Positions 37,955-47,846 are shown, counted from the first letter of the stretch. The stretch is 64,000 nucleotides of DNA from Clostridiaceae bacterium (GCA_012521705.1 JAAYLX010000027.1:1-64000); one strand, 5' to 3'. Notes: generated by a model from the sequence alone, not told the origin. A program made the numbers and translations.

Positions 37955-38094
37955 AATATAATACTAATTAATTCTCCTCTCAGGTTTCTTACTGCTTATC
38001 TTTTGCAAACCAAAGAAAACCTGCTCTAAATTATAGCAGGTAACTTTATATTATCATTATTGGAACTCAATTTCAATTTCATACGGAAATGAAG

Positions 38095-39540
38095 TTAAGA
38101 TAAAGGCCAGTAGACACTGATTTTTGTGCCTTTGCCTTCTTTGCTTGCAACTTTGATTTTGCCGCCATGGCGAAGCACAATGATTCGGGCTATGGACAAT
38201 CCAAGTCCGCTTCCGCCCTTTTCCCGCGCACGGGCTGTGTCCACCCTGTAGAATCGATCGAATATTTGGGGAAGATCTTCTTCGGGAATACCCATTCCCG
38301 AGTCTTTTATGACAGTAACCGCATATCCTTCTTCCTTTGTTAAGCGGAATGTGATTTTGCCTTCGGTGGGAGTGTATTTAAGGGCATTGTCTACAAATAT
38401 CCTCAGAGCCTGCTTAATGCGGTCTCTGTCGCCTATAACACTTATGCCGGGTTCTATGGAGCTATCTATTGTATGGCCTGAACCGATCATTTGAGTATCC
38501 CTTACTACTTCATTCATAAGTTCACTTAAGTCAAAACGGTCTTTGACAAGAACAAGGGAGTCCTTGTCATTCCTGGCTATGAACAATAGTTTTTCCACCA
38601 GGTCCTGCATAGCCTTGGCCTCTTTGTTTATCGCATCTATGGATTCCTGCAGAATTTCTTTGTCATCCTTCCCCCATCGTTCGAGCATCCTGGCATATCC
38701 CTGAATAACCGAAATAGGTGTCCGAAGTTCATGGGAGGCATCGGATACAAACTGATTCTGTTTTTTATAGGCATTTTCTATGCGATCCATCATCCTGTTG
38801 AAGGTGAGGGCAAATTCCACCAATTCATCTGTAGAGTCAGTGACATTGAGCCTCAGATTCAAATTTTGAGAAGAAATGCTGTTGGCTTTAAGAATTAGTT
38901 CATCCAAAACGCTGAAAGCTTTTCTGGTCAGATAGTGACCACGAACATAAACAGAAATCACTGCAATAATGAACAGAAGTACGGCCGCAGCGCCTATTAC
39001 CAGCAATTCCAGCGCAAGAAGAGTAAAATCATAATAGATATGCAGGTATAAGTTCTGCCCGTTTGTGTAAAGGGGCAGTGAGTAAATATAGTATACCTTG
39101 TAAAAAGTGAAATCTATTGTGAAAAACCTGTATTCGGTCAGAGTTGACTGTTCAGGCAAGGATGAAGCAATTAAATTCCCCCCTTCATCCTTTAAAACTG
39201 CATATATGTTTTCGGTGCTGCCGATACTATCGGCCAACTCTTCCAATGTTTCATAACCCGCAAGTTCGTTGATATAGGGAGTGGTATCAAGATATGCAAA
39301 ATAAAGATTGAATCCAATAACCAAAAGATAAATTACAACCAATGAAAGTGACATCCATCTTGCAAGCATGCCGGTATAAAAAGATGTGATGCGCATGGCA
39401 AGGGAAGAATGTTTTTTTCTTTCTTTCTGGTTGTTTACGGGGTGTTTTTTCTTCAAGCCTCTATTCAGTTTTCCGGCTTTCACTCCTTCTGCGTGAGCCG
39501 CCCCGTTACTGTTTGTCCTCAAATATATACCCCACTCCAC
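38095..39540 (-). CDS. HAMP-type sensor histidine kinase
   Basis: About 481 residues: basic N-terminus, first membrane helix (about 62-82), extracytoplasmic sensor region of about 100 residues, second helix, HAMP, then HisKA with SDASHELRTPISVIQGYARM and HATPase_c (DNALKYTP, DSGMGIPEEDL, GSGLGLSIARII). The frame overlaps the response regulator by 35 bases and its GTG start is weakly supported, so the true N-terminus may be some residues shorter. Confidence 0.92.
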   Translation of the reverse strand: MEWGIYLRTNSNGAAHAEGVKAGKLNRGLKKKHPVNNQKERKKHSSLAMRITSFYTGMLARWMSLSLVVIYLLVIGFNLYFAYLDTTPYINELAGYETLEELADSIGSTENIYAVLKDEGGNLIASSLPEQSTLTEYRFFTIDFTFYKVYYIYSLPLYTNGQNLYLHIYYDFTLLALELLVIGAAAVLLFIIAVISVYVRGHYLTRKAFSVLDELILKANSISSQNLNLRLNVTDSTDELVEFALTFNRMMDRIENAYKKQNQFVSDASHELRTPISVIQGYARMLERWGKDDKEILQESIDAINKEAKAMQDLVEKLLFIARNDKDSLVLVKDRFDLSELMNEVVRDTQMIGSGHTIDSSIEPGISVIGDRDRIKQALRIFVDNALKYTPTEGKITFRLTKEEGYAVTVIKDSGMGIPEEDLPQIFDRFYRVDTARAREKGGSGLGLSIARIIVLRHGGKIKVASKEGKGTKISVYWPLS

Positions 39541-40195
39541 GTATGGTACGGATGAAGTTTACACCGTATTTCTGGTCTATCTTGCTTCTGAGATAGCGGA
39601 TATAAACATCTGTAACATTTGTATCGCCAATAAAATCATAGCCCCAGACATTCTCTATAAGTTTTTCCCGGTCAAGGACTATGCCTTTGTTCTCCATGAG
39701 ATAAAGAAGAAGATCATATTCCTTTTTGGAAAGCAAAACTTCTTCCCCGTCGTAAGTAACCCTGTGCTGTAATTTGGAAAGAACCAGTTTCCCCGCTGTC
39801 AGCGTGTCCTTACCTGAATCCCTGAAAGCTGAGTACTTCCTTTTAAGAGCAACCCTTATACGCGCAAGAAGTTCCTCGATGGCAAAAGGTTTTGTGACAT
39901 AATCGTCAGCACCGCTGTCCAGTCCGGTGACTTTATCGGAAATATCATCTTTTGCAGTCAGCATAATTATTGGTACTTCGGAGAATTTCCTAACCCTTCT
40001 GCAGACCTCAATACCGCTCATAACAGGCAGCATAAGGTCAAGGATAATTAAATCAATATCCCCTTTTTCCGCCCTCTGAAGGCCGCTTCTGCCGTCAAAG
40101 GCAATCTCCACCTCATACCCCTCATGCTTGAGCTCCAGCTCAAGAAAGCGGGCGATCTTGCTTTCATCTTCAACTATCAATATCCGCTCAGACAT
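39506..40195 (-). CDS. OmpR-family response regulator
   Basis: 229 residues. Receiver domain with acidic pocket (VEDE), phosphoacceptor Asp in IILDLMLP and Lys in YVTKPF. The C-terminal winged helix ends in DVYIRYLRSKID and FIRTIRGVGYIFE. Partner of the overlapping histidine kinase. Targets unknown, but the adjacent DUF4342 genes are plausible members of the same unit. Confidence 0.95.
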   Translation of the reverse strand: MSERILIVEDESKIARFLELELKHEGYEVEIAFDGRSGLQRAEKGDIDLIILDLMLPVMSGIEVCRRVRKFSEVPIIMLTAKDDISDKVTGLDSGADDYVTKPFAIEELLARIRVALKRKYSAFRDSGKDTLTAGKLVLSKLQHRVTYDGEEVLLSKKEYDLLLYLMENKGIVLDREKLIENVWGYDFIGDTNVTDVYIRYLRSKIDQKYGVNFIRTIRGVGYIFEDKQ

Positions 40196-40215
40196 TTTGG
40201 TTCTTCCCCCGTATG

Positions 40216-40809
40216 TTATTCGACGGTATATTCATTATAATCCTTCTCGTCATCAATATCATCGGATTTATCAATATTTTCACTGGGAGTAACATTATTG
40301 TCCATATTCTGGGGCTCCTGCCCTTTATCTGAAGCAGGGTTGCTGCAGTTCTGTCCTGGCTGGCGTTCATTTGCGCCCTGAGTGTGATTCTGCTTCAGCT
40401 TTGAATTAATGTTATTCAAAAAATCACCGACGTCAAAACTTTTGTCCTTAAGCTCCTGAATACTGAACTTATAGCCGATTGCCGCCAAAAATACAAAGAA
40501 TAACATTACAATTGGCCACAGGGGTATAAGGATTATTAGTAACAGTACCGGGACAGTGAATAAAACCTTGTCACGGTCTTTTATCATTAATCTTATATCA
40601 AAACCCTTTTGAAGGATTTCTGTTAAGCGCTTTGCCAAATCCTCAGGCTTCTTTTTATTAAAACCGTTGAATCTTCCGGTTTTTGTCCTTTCAAAATCGA
40701 TAATGGCTTCCAATACATCCCCATTGTTTTTCTCAAGAAAGTATTTTGCGTCCCCGTAACTTGAATTGGTACGCTTTCTGAACTCATCAATCTGTTCCAT
40801 GGTAATCAA
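40216..40809 (-). CDS. DUF4342-type protein, UBA-like N-terminus plus membrane segment (copy 2)
   Basis: 197 residues if it starts at TTG, which follows GGAGGTG by seven bases. Residues 5-45 (IDEFRKRTNSSYGDAKYFLEK, DVLEAIIDFE) form a UBA/TS-N-like three-helix bundle as in DUF4342 proteins. A hydrophobic hairpin (about 95-130) and a long hydrophilic Asn/Asp/Gln-rich tail follow. Paralogue of the next upstream gene. Function unknown. Confidence 0.8.
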   Translation of the reverse strand: MITMEQIDEFRKRTNSSYGDAKYFLEKNNGDVLEAIIDFERTKTGRFNGFNKKKPEDLAKRLTEILQKGFDIRLMIKDRDKVLFTVPVLLLIILIPLWPIVMLFFVFLAAIGYKFSIQELKDKSFDVGDFLNNINSKLKQNHTQGANERQPGQNCSNPASDKGQEPQNMDNNVTPSENIDKSDDIDDEKDYNEYTVE

Positions 40810-40840
40810 GTAAAACACCTCCAGATGGCACATATTAATT

Positions 40841-41272
40841 TTACCACTGATTCATCCTGTTTCTCATTTTTTCTACAAAGGATTCAACATTTATATTTGG
40901 ATCTGGTATTTCCCGGAAAGAGAACCGATAACCAATAATATACATTACAACAGCCAAAACAAACAGGGTATGCCAAACTGGGAATAAAATCAAAGGCAGG
41001 ATTATAGGCACACTGAATGATTTGAAATTCTTGTCGGTAACAATGACCTTTATATCAAAAAGCCTTTGTATTGTTCTGATAAGCCAGTTTACAAAACGCC
41101 CCGATCTGTGCTGAGTCCTGTATTCCTTGCTATATGTTATATTCTCTCTTTCATAGGCAATAATTGCTTCAAGTAAATCCCAATTGAATCTCTCCAGATA
41201 ATACCTGGCCTGATCATAACTTGCATTGGTACGTCTTCTGAATTCATCAATAAGATTCATATTCATGAACAA
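40841..41272 (-). CDS. DUF4342-type protein, UBA-like N-terminus plus membrane segment (copy 1)
   Basis: 143 residues; the frame opens at TTG, with ATG codons at positions 3 and 5 as alternatives. The N-terminal helices (LIDEFRRRTNASYDQARYYLE, WDLLEAIIAYE) and a membrane hairpin match the neighbour at 40216-40809, but the hydrophilic tail is absent. A tandem duplication followed by divergence is likely. The pair lies directly upstream of the two-component genes. Confidence 0.8.
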   Translation of the reverse strand: MFMNMNLIDEFRRRTNASYDQARYYLERFNWDLLEAIIAYERENITYSKEYRTQHRSGRFVNWLIRTIQRLFDIKVIVTDKNFKSFSVPIILPLILFPVWHTLFVLAVVMYIIGYRFSFREIPDPNINVESFVEKMRNRMNQW

Positions 41273-41404
41273 GGAGCACCCCCATATAATTCTGTATTTC
41301 GAATACTATTCTAAAATCAGAATATTAGGCGCTCCTGTTAGATATATTAGAGTTACATTAAAAAAGTTTGTACACAGGCTTAAATAAGCTTTTCGCTTTT
41401 CAAA

Positions 41405-42373
41405 TTATGACTTTTCTTCGCGTAACCTGGAAGAGTTTCCGAAACTGTTGCATATTGCGGCATTGATACATCCTGAGGCGATAATAATTAATATATCTGC
41501 AGGGGCAAGCACAATGCCATCAAGTCCTTCAAATAAGAAACCGGAGCCGAAACGGTACAGATGGCCGCTCAAAAGAACCATCTCACCTATATACATAATG
41601 AGTACGGCCAAAGATGCAATAATTGAGGGCAGCAATACAGAAAGCACTTTCTTCCTGCTAACCAGAAAGGAGCCCACATATACGCCGGTTGTAATTCCAA
41701 TCAAAGAGAAAAATAAACTCATAAGAACAGCAGAAACAGCTGATACAGTAATCTCACCGCCTCTGAAAAAAGCGGTAAAACAGGCTAAAATGCAAAGCCC
41801 CAGGAATAATGCAGTTGCAATTGACTGAATCACCAATGCCTTTAACCTGCATTTATCATTGGATACAATTATACGTGCATAGCCGTATATACAGTTTAAT
41901 AGTGAAATTATCAGAACCACTGAAATAAAGTAAAAATGAATTTTGAAAGCAGGGCTGTAGTCTCCTATAAGTACATCAACCGCACGCCATGTTCTTGTCT
42001 TGAAGTTTTCGGGAGAAACATAGCACATATACATCTGCCAGCTCTCAAGTTTTGTTGCGGCATTGTCCGAGACAATAACCATATTTTCAAGCAATAACTC
42101 AGAAACAAAAAAGATGATCAGGGAAACTGAAGTTGCCAGAGGCAATGAGTATTTTCGGGCATGTTTCATCAGTATAGGCATAATTAAAACTGCTGTTATT
42201 ACAGCAAGACTTATGGGGGTATAAGGAATTATGTATTTTGGATAATTCTCTGCCAGGACCACTCTGTCACGTATCATGGCAGAAACAATTTGTATTCCCA
42301 TATACAGGGGATAGAACGATATTAGTAATACACCTGCCAAACTGAATATATAATACTTTTTAAGATTCTTCAT
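41405..42373 (-). CDS. Multi-pass membrane protein of unknown function
   Basis: 322 residues with about eight hydrophobic segments and one extracytoplasmic loop after the third span (NAATKLESWQMYMCYVSP). No transporter motif was recognised. It is 15 bases downstream of the lipoprotein gene, in a unit that starts with the BlaI-type repressor, so it is probably regulated by it. Confidence 0.75.
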   Translation of the reverse strand: MKNLKKYYIFSLAGVLLISFYPLYMGIQIVSAMIRDRVVLAENYPKYIIPYTPISLAVITAVLIMPILMKHARKYSLPLATSVSLIIFFVSELLLENMVIVSDNAATKLESWQMYMCYVSPENFKTRTWRAVDVLIGDYSPAFKIHFYFISVVLIISLLNCIYGYARIIVSNDKCRLKALVIQSIATALFLGLCILACFTAFFRGGEITVSAVSAVLMSLFFSLIGITTGVYVGSFLVSRKKVLSVLLPSIIASLAVLIMYIGEMVLLSGHLYRFGSGFLFEGLDGIVLAPADILIIIASGCINAAICNSFGNSSRLREEKS

Positions 42374-42388
42374 CCATATCCCCCCTTA

Positions 42389-42979
42389 TTAACCAATCAG
42401 GTCCGTGTATATCTGATAATGCGGTATATATGCACCGGAACGGGAACTAAGCATGCCCCGCATCAGTTCCTCCCAGGTAACCTTGTCATCATTAACCAGA
42501 ACATATCTTACATAGGAACTGTAAGTTGCGTTGGGTGTCTCTGCATCTCCTTCGTACTTTTTAAGAAATTTGAATTCTGACTCAATAAGTTTTCCGTCTT
42601 CATAATGGCTTACAACGAATATTCCTCCGTCATAGACAAGTTCATGGATATACATCACGGGGTACTTATCCTTGATACTTTCATAATAATCCTCATCGTA
42701 ACGGGACCGGTCATCGAGGGTGTAATAGTGTACCACCCGCACTTTGCATGGTTTCTTTTTTGCAGCAAGATTAACGAACTCCTGCCAGATTTCTTTTCCG
42801 GAGGTGACTCTTAAATCCTCAATTATTACATAACCTTCGTCTTTTGCATCCTCCAGAGAATAATTGTCAGTGACATATTTCAGGTCTTCCCATTCATAAG
42901 TTGGTGTTTTGGTGCATCCGGACAACAAGAGAACAATTGTAAGGATTGTCGCAAAATAAGCTAAAAGGGTCTTTCTCAT
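42389..42979 (-). CDS. Putative lipoprotein
   Basis: 196 residues from the ATG preceded by GGGGTG. A lipoprotein signal peptide is clear: MRKT, hydrophobic stretch, lipobox LSGC at about residue 22. The mature part is rich in Tyr, Asp and Glu and is not recognised. It lies between the M56 peptidase and the membrane protein. Confidence 0.8.
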   Translation of the reverse strand: MRKTLLAYFATILTIVLLLSGCTKTPTYEWEDLKYVTDNYSLEDAKDEGYVIIEDLRVTSGKEIWQEFVNLAAKKKPCKVRVVHYYTLDDRSRYDEDYYESIKDKYPVMYIHELVYDGGIFVVSHYEDGKLIESEFKFLKKYEGDAETPNATYSSYVRYVLVNDDKVTWEELMRGMLSSRSGAYIPHYQIYTDLIG

Positions 42980-42989
42980 ACACTCACCC

Positions 42990-43901
42990 CTAATAAGAAG
43001 CATTTGTCAGAAGCACATATCCAATTGCAAAAGCAAACATAGTGAAGCAAATAATTGATAAAACCGACAGTCTCCTGTAAGACAGGATTCGGTCGATACG
43101 CAATCTTATACCGGCTCCGCCAAAGGAAGACACAAAAACATTTCTGCTTTCGGCGCAATCAACAAGAGCTGTTGCATAAGCCTTTTTCTCATCTTCACCC
43201 AAGTCTTCAAGTACCTGTTCATCGCAAGCAAGCTCGGTTTCTTCCAGGAAATTTTTCAGAAAGAACCAACTAAGAGGATTGAACCAGTGAACTGTGGCAG
43301 TAACAAAAGCTATGATGCGCCAAAAATTGTCCCTTCGGTTGATGTGAGCCGTTTCATGGGCCAGAACGTATTTTAAATCAAGATTCACATAACCTTCGGG
43401 AATGATAATCCTTGGATTAAATACTCCGTATGTTGCTGGTATTGTTATTCTGTCAGATTTATAAATATTGTCCCGCAGTAAAACTGCATTCTTTATTTCA
43501 TTCTTTGCTGAAAAATATTGTACTGCAGAAACAACTAAAAGCGCCACAGCGACAATAACCCAGACTATAAAGGCAGCAGTGAAAAGGTCATCAAGAAGCT
43601 TCACTTTATAGGATAAAGGAGAGTACTCGCTGGCAGCCATAATATGGTTTGTTATTGTCAAATCAAGAATTCCTTCATATATCGGCACAGTCCTGGAGGT
43701 ATACTTTGAAATAAGTGTCATAAGGCTGTATTTTCCAGAAACACCTACAGGAATCCACATTCTCAAAAAAGGAATAATCCACATAAAATGGGCAAAGCGC
43801 CTCGGAAGCTTTTTAACCTTCCCGATCAAAAGAATAATAATTCCTGCAATGGATGCCGATATACTCATGTTAAAAAGCCAATAGAACAGTTCGGATAACA
43901 T
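42990..43901 (-). CDS. M56 family metallopeptidase (BlaR1/MecR1-like, no sensor domain)
   Basis: 303 residues. Membrane helices at both ends frame the zinc site: LAHETAHINRRDN (HExxH) and downstream EETELACDEQV. BlaR1 proteins cleave BlaI-type repressors when their penicillin-binding sensor is occupied. Here the C-terminal penicillin-binding domain is missing, so another signal or protein must trigger it. Four bases separate it from the BlaI-type gene. Confidence 0.92.
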   Translation of the reverse strand: MLSELFYWLFNMSISASIAGIIILLIGKVKKLPRRFAHFMWIIPFLRMWIPVGVSGKYSLMTLISKYTSRTVPIYEGILDLTITNHIMAASEYSPLSYKVKLLDDLFTAAFIVWVIVAVALLVVSAVQYFSAKNEIKNAVLLRDNIYKSDRITIPATYGVFNPRIIIPEGYVNLDLKYVLAHETAHINRRDNFWRIIAFVTATVHWFNPLSWFFLKNFLEETELACDEQVLEDLGEDEKKAYATALVDCAESRNVFVSSFGGAGIRLRIDRILSYRRLSVLSIICFTMFAFAIGYVLLTNASY

Positions 43902-43905
43902 AATG

Positions 43906-44259
43906 TCACCTCTCTTCTATCATCCTGCGCAATTCAGCCAGGTCATCAGAAGAGAGTTTTTCATCCTCGAGCAACGCTGAGAAAAGCGCCTTTTTTGAAC
44001 CTCCGAAAAACCTTTCTACGAGGCTCTGCGCTTCAAGCCTGCAGACATCCTTGCGGGAAATCAGCGATGAACAAATAAAACCCGGCTCTTCCCTCTTAAT
44101 ATAGCCCTTTGCCTCCAGCTTCTTAATAACTGTGTATGTGGTATTTTTGTTCCAGCCGATTTTTTCTGCGGCAATGAGACTTACCTGTTTAGCACTGACG
44201 GGTTCATTATCCCATATAATCTCCATTACCTTAATCTCGCTGTCGAACAATTTCTGCAT
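43906..44259 (-). CDS. BlaI/MecI/CopY family repressor
   Basis: 117 residues from the ATG seven bases after GAGGTG; two upstream in-frame ATG codons are less well placed. Winged helix: LFDSEIKVMEIIWDNEPVSAKQV, WNKNTTYTVIKKLEAKGYI. It probably represses its own unit (repressor, M56 peptidase, lipoprotein, membrane protein) until cleaved by the M56 partner. Confidence 0.93.
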   Translation of the reverse strand: MQKLFDSEIKVMEIIWDNEPVSAKQVSLIAAEKIGWNKNTTYTVIKKLEAKGYIKREEPGFICSSLISRKDVCRLEAQSLVERFFGGSKKALFSALLEDEKLSSDDLAELRRMIEER

Positions 44260-44276
44260 TGTCATGCACCTCATCC

Positions 44277-44310
44277 AGACTATTCTTATAGTCTATACTA
44301 TTGCAATAGT
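44277..44310. promoter_or_regulatory. Paired dyad operator upstream of the BlaI-type gene
   Basis: Two perfect dyads side by side: AGACTAT-TCTT-ATAGTCT (44277-44294) and ACTATTGCAATAGT (44297-44310). They share the half-site ACTAT, start 18 bp from the repressor's start codon and differ from the TACA/TGTA type of staphylococcal BlaI. Best candidate for the autoregulatory site. Confidence 0.7.
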
Positions 44311-44437
44311 CTGAAAATGTCAACCGGTATTTAAATATTTTAAATGTAAAAAGCAGAGCGCAGGATATTGACCTTATTTCTATGCTTTGATTGACCTGAT
44401 TTTTTATCAGTTTATTGAAGTTATAATCTCAGTATAA

Positions 44438-44480
44438 AAAATCAACCCTGCCGGCATTGATAAAAAGCCTGCAGGGTTTA
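44438..44480 (-). terminator. Terminator after guaA
   Basis: AACCCTGC-CGGC pairs with GCC-T-GCAGGGTT; on the minus strand the stem is followed by GATTTTTT. It sits just past the guaA stop. Confidence 0.8.
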
Positions 44481-44486
44481 TTCTCA

Positions 44487-46019
44487 TTATTCCCACTCAA
44501 TAGTTGCGGGTGGTTTGCTTGTAATGTCATATACTATACGGTTGATACTTCCAACCTCATTAATGATGCGGTTTGAAACGTTCTGAAGAACCTCATAGGG
44601 AATTCTCGCCCAGTCCGCCGTCATAAAGTCCGTTGTTGTCACCGCTCTTAAAGCAAGAGTGTAGTCGTAAGTCCTTTCATCGCCCATAACCCCAACACTT
44701 CTCATGTCGGTGAGTACAGCGAAATATTGATTTATCTCCCTGTCCAGGCCTGCTTTTGCAATTTCATCCCTGAAAATATAATCCGCATCTCTCAATATAT
44801 CAAGCTTGTGCTTTGTAATTTCACCAATTACTCTTACCGCAAGTCCCGGACCGGGGAAGGGCTGACGCCATACAAGTCCTTCTGGCAATCCCAATTCAAG
44901 TCCTACCATGCGCACTTCATCCTTGAAAAGATCCCTCAGAGGTTCAATAATCTCCTCAAAATCCACATGTTCAGGAAGTCCGCCTACATTGTGGTGGCTT
45001 TTTATCACTGCTGCATCTCCTACGCCGCTTTCAATGACATCAGGATAAATGGTTCCCTGTACAAGTAAATCAACATGCCCGATTTTTTTTGCTTCTTCTT
45101 CAAATACGCGAATAAACTCTTCGCCGATAATCTTTCTTTTCTTCTCAGGGTCGGTCACACCCTTTAACTTTTCGAGGAAACGAGCCTCAGCATCAACTCT
45201 AATAAGATTAATGTTAAACTGTTTCCTGAATACTGCCTCTACATCGTCAGCTTCATTTTTTCTCAAAAGGCCGTGATCCACGAAAATACATGTAAGCTGG
45301 TCGCCAATGGCCTTGTGCATCAAAGTGGCTGCTACAGATGAATCCACTCCTCCTGAAAGGGCACACAAAGCTTTTTTGTTTCCTACTTTGTTTCTAATAG
45401 CCTCAACTGACTCTTCAACAAAGGAACGCATCTTCCAGTCACCAGAGTATCCACAAATTCTGAAGAGGAAGTTATGGAGTATTTCTTTTCCTCTTGGAGT
45501 GTGCAAAACTTCCGGATGGAACTGAACTGCGTAAAATTTCCTCTCATCATCAGCCATGGCTGATATTGGGCAGTTTTCAGAGCTTGCAGTGGCTTTAAAT
45601 CCTTCGGGAAGCTTTGTTACCTGGTAAGTATGGCTCATCCAGCAGCTTGTTTCTCTTTCTATTCCTTCAAATAAAATATTATCACTCAACGTAATATCAG
45701 TTTTCCCGTACTCCCGGGAGTCTGCCTTGAATACTTCACCACCCAGCATGTAGCTCATAAGCTGCATACCGTAACATATCCCAAGTATGGGGATACCGAG
45801 TTCAAAAATCTCTTTGTCACATTTGGGAGCCTTTTCATCCAGAACGGATGCAGGACCGCCGGTAAAAACAATACCCTTTGGTGATTTTGCTTTGATACGC
45901 TCAATGGAAGTATTGTACGGAAGCACTTCACAATACACATTCGCCTCTCTGATCCTCCGGGCAATCAACTGGTTATACTGACCGCCAAAATCAAGGACCA
46001 GCAATAGTTCATGTTTCAA
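44487..46019 (-). CDS. guaA: GMP synthase (glutamine-hydrolysing)
   Basis: Converts XMP to GMP with glutamine and ATP. 510 residues from a TTG codon five bases after GGCGGTG. The class I glutamine amidotransferase domain shows GICYGMQLM (nucleophile Cys) and FHPE. The ATP pyrophosphatase domain has SGGVDSS, and the C-terminal dimerisation domain ends KPPATIEWE. No purine riboswitch was found in the 215 bp upstream. Confidence 0.97.
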   Translation of the reverse strand: MKHELLLVLDFGGQYNQLIARRIREANVYCEVLPYNTSIERIKAKSPKGIVFTGGPASVLDEKAPKCDKEIFELGIPILGICYGMQLMSYMLGGEVFKADSREYGKTDITLSDNILFEGIERETSCWMSHTYQVTKLPEGFKATASSENCPISAMADDERKFYAVQFHPEVLHTPRGKEILHNFLFRICGYSGDWKMRSFVEESVEAIRNKVGNKKALCALSGGVDSSVAATLMHKAIGDQLTCIFVDHGLLRKNEADDVEAVFRKQFNINLIRVDAEARFLEKLKGVTDPEKKRKIIGEEFIRVFEEEAKKIGHVDLLVQGTIYPDVIESGVGDAAVIKSHHNVGGLPEHVDFEEIIEPLRDLFKDEVRMVGLELGLPEGLVWRQPFPGPGLAVRVIGEITKHKLDILRDADYIFRDEIAKAGLDREINQYFAVLTDMRSVGVMGDERTYDYTLALRAVTTTDFMTADWARIPYEVLQNVSNRIINEVGSINRIVYDITSKPPATIEWE

Positions 46020-46254
46020 AACCGCACCGCCTTTCAACCTGATAAAGATGTTTAATTTGTCCTGATATTTTATACTTTTCCGAAAAAAACAAATATATTT
46101 CAGAATAAAATAACATTGAAAATCAATCCATATGTAAAATAAATAAAAATGTTGGCATTTCGGGATAAACTTTCAATGCCGAATCATAGAAAATATTATA
46201 ATAAAAAAGAATCTGAAAGAACAGAAAAATGTTATCTTGCATCAGTCAATTATT

Positions 46255-46809
46255 TCATTCGACATTTTCGTTCAGCAATACCATGTGTATATGGTCTTCC
46301 CATTTGCCATTTATTTTTAAATATTTGAATGCCAGTCCTTCGTTATAGAATCCAAGTTTTTCGACCACCCTTAAGGAGCGTTTATTCTTTGGCATAATAT
46401 TGGCTTCAATCCTGTGCAGTCCATAATCATTGAAAATAATCTCTATTCCCTTTTTGATTGCCTCAGTCATGTAACCTTTATTGATTTCATCCTTATCAAG
46501 CTTGTAACCAAGATGACAGGATAAGAACGCACCCCAGACAATGTTGCTGAAACCTACAGTCCCTATTATTCTGTTCATATCATTCTTTTTAAAAATCCAT
46601 AACCTGAAAGACCTCTTATTTTCGAAATCAGAAAGTTCCTTGTCCAATAACTTTTCCTGGTACAATCTTGTATAAAATAATTCACTCTTAGCCGGTTCCC
46701 ACTCTTCCAAAAAGGACTTATTTCTCAAATAATAATCCAGAACCAGATTGGCATGTGACCTGTCAAGCACCTTCAATATAAGTCTCTCAGTTTCATATAC
46801 TTTTTGCAT
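46255..46809 (-). CDS. GNAT N-acetyltransferase, RimJ/RimL-like
   Basis: 184 residues from the ATG behind GGAGG. The fold shows YETERLILKVLD at the start, GTVGFSNIVWGAFLSCHLGYKLD, then the acetyl-CoA region (KGYMTEAIKKGIEIIF) and EANIMPKNKRSLRVVEKLGF. These enzymes acetylate protein N-termini or small amines, including antibiotics; the substrate is not known. Paired with a nucleotidyltransferase gene in an AT-rich stretch. Confidence 0.9.
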   Translation of the reverse strand: MQKVYETERLILKVLDRSHANLVLDYYLRNKSFLEEWEPAKSELFYTRLYQEKLLDKELSDFENKRSFRLWIFKKNDMNRIIGTVGFSNIVWGAFLSCHLGYKLDKDEINKGYMTEAIKKGIEIIFNDYGLHRIEANIMPKNKRSLRVVEKLGFYNEGLAFKYLKINGKWEDHIHMVLLNENVE

Positions 46810-46836
46810 TAATAACCTCCGGATGTCGCAGAACAA

Positions 46837-47649
46837 CTAAATGTCACACAATTTCTTCAACTCGTTAACCATATTGGACCATATTGTAAAAGACTGATTA
46901 ATTCCTTCCGGAAAACTGCCTGACCTTACAACCTCCAATAATCTTTCTTTGCATCTTTCGGGTTTAATGTTGAAGTTTTCAATTAAATCAAGCGTTCTCT
47001 TCCGGCTCGGAAAAAACGTTCTGTTAACGGCGAACAATACCTGCAGGAAGGAATCTATTGCTATATCCAAAGCAAAATGATAAAACAGAACATCTTTTCT
47101 TATTACTGCTCGCTGCAAATCTTCGGTATCTTCGAGTTTATCAATATGATATTGAATAAGTATAGTTCTTAACTTATCCGGAAAATCAGATAATCTGTTT
47201 TTCAAGTTACCTAAAAAATTGTTTTTATCAAATAAAATATTGATATTCTTAAACATGGCGCATCGCCCTGTTGGATAATAGTAGTTATCCAATTTGTCCG
47301 GATATTTTCCATCAAGTATGCATTCAATTTCTGTCAAGGTCTCGTCTACAGTAAAATACATCAACCATGTATCAACACCGTTTACAAGCAAGAAATCCGC
47401 TGTTCCCCAATGTCCTCCTTCAAAGATATTTATTTTACTTCCCTGTATCAGATTCGCCAACTGGTTTATTAAAGCCTTTCTCTTTTCAGAATCCGGTATT
47501 GTATCACAATAAATAAATATATCAATATCCCCTTCTCCTGCCTTTGGAAAAGAGGTCTTGCTTCCGGTTATCCCTATTGATTGGACTTCATCCAATTCTG
47601 AAATATTAAATAACAATTTTTCTATAATTTCCTTAGTGTCAAATACCAT
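46837..47649 (-). CDS. Pol-beta-type nucleotidyltransferase domain protein
   Basis: 270 residues. The N-terminus has the minimal nucleotidyltransferase signature GSKTSFPKAGEGDIDIFIY (GS followed by DxD); the C-terminal half is helical. The layout resembles DUF4037 or aminoglycoside-type nucleotidyltransferases. Substrate unknown. It is upstream of the acetyltransferase gene on the same strand; the two may have been acquired together. Confidence 0.82.
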   Translation of the reverse strand: MVFDTKEIIEKLLFNISELDEVQSIGITGSKTSFPKAGEGDIDIFIYCDTIPDSEKRKALINQLANLIQGSKINIFEGGHWGTADFLLVNGVDTWLMYFTVDETLTEIECILDGKYPDKLDNYYYPTGRCAMFKNINILFDKNNFLGNLKNRLSDFPDKLRTILIQYHIDKLEDTEDLQRAVIRKDVLFYHFALDIAIDSFLQVLFAVNRTFFPSRKRTLDLIENFNIKPERCKERLLEVVRSGSFPEGINQSFTIWSNMVNELKKLCDI

Positions 47650-47846
47650 GATATCGCCCTCTTAATATGCCCAATTTATGACCATGTTTTAACATTATGA
47701 ACTAAGTATATCATATAATAATTTGTAAATCGCAGAATCAAAAATCCTTTAAACCTGTTTTATATTAGATTTTTAAGTTGCTCAATCTTTCATATTGGTT
47801 GTCGATAATTGCATATTGATAGAATATACTATTATCAATAAAATAA

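Noticed and set aside
46020-46254. Possible purine riboswitch upstream of guaA
   Set aside because: The conserved junction and loop sequences of purine riboswitches are absent; only a weak GGCATT/AATGCC pairing near 46153-46184 was seen.
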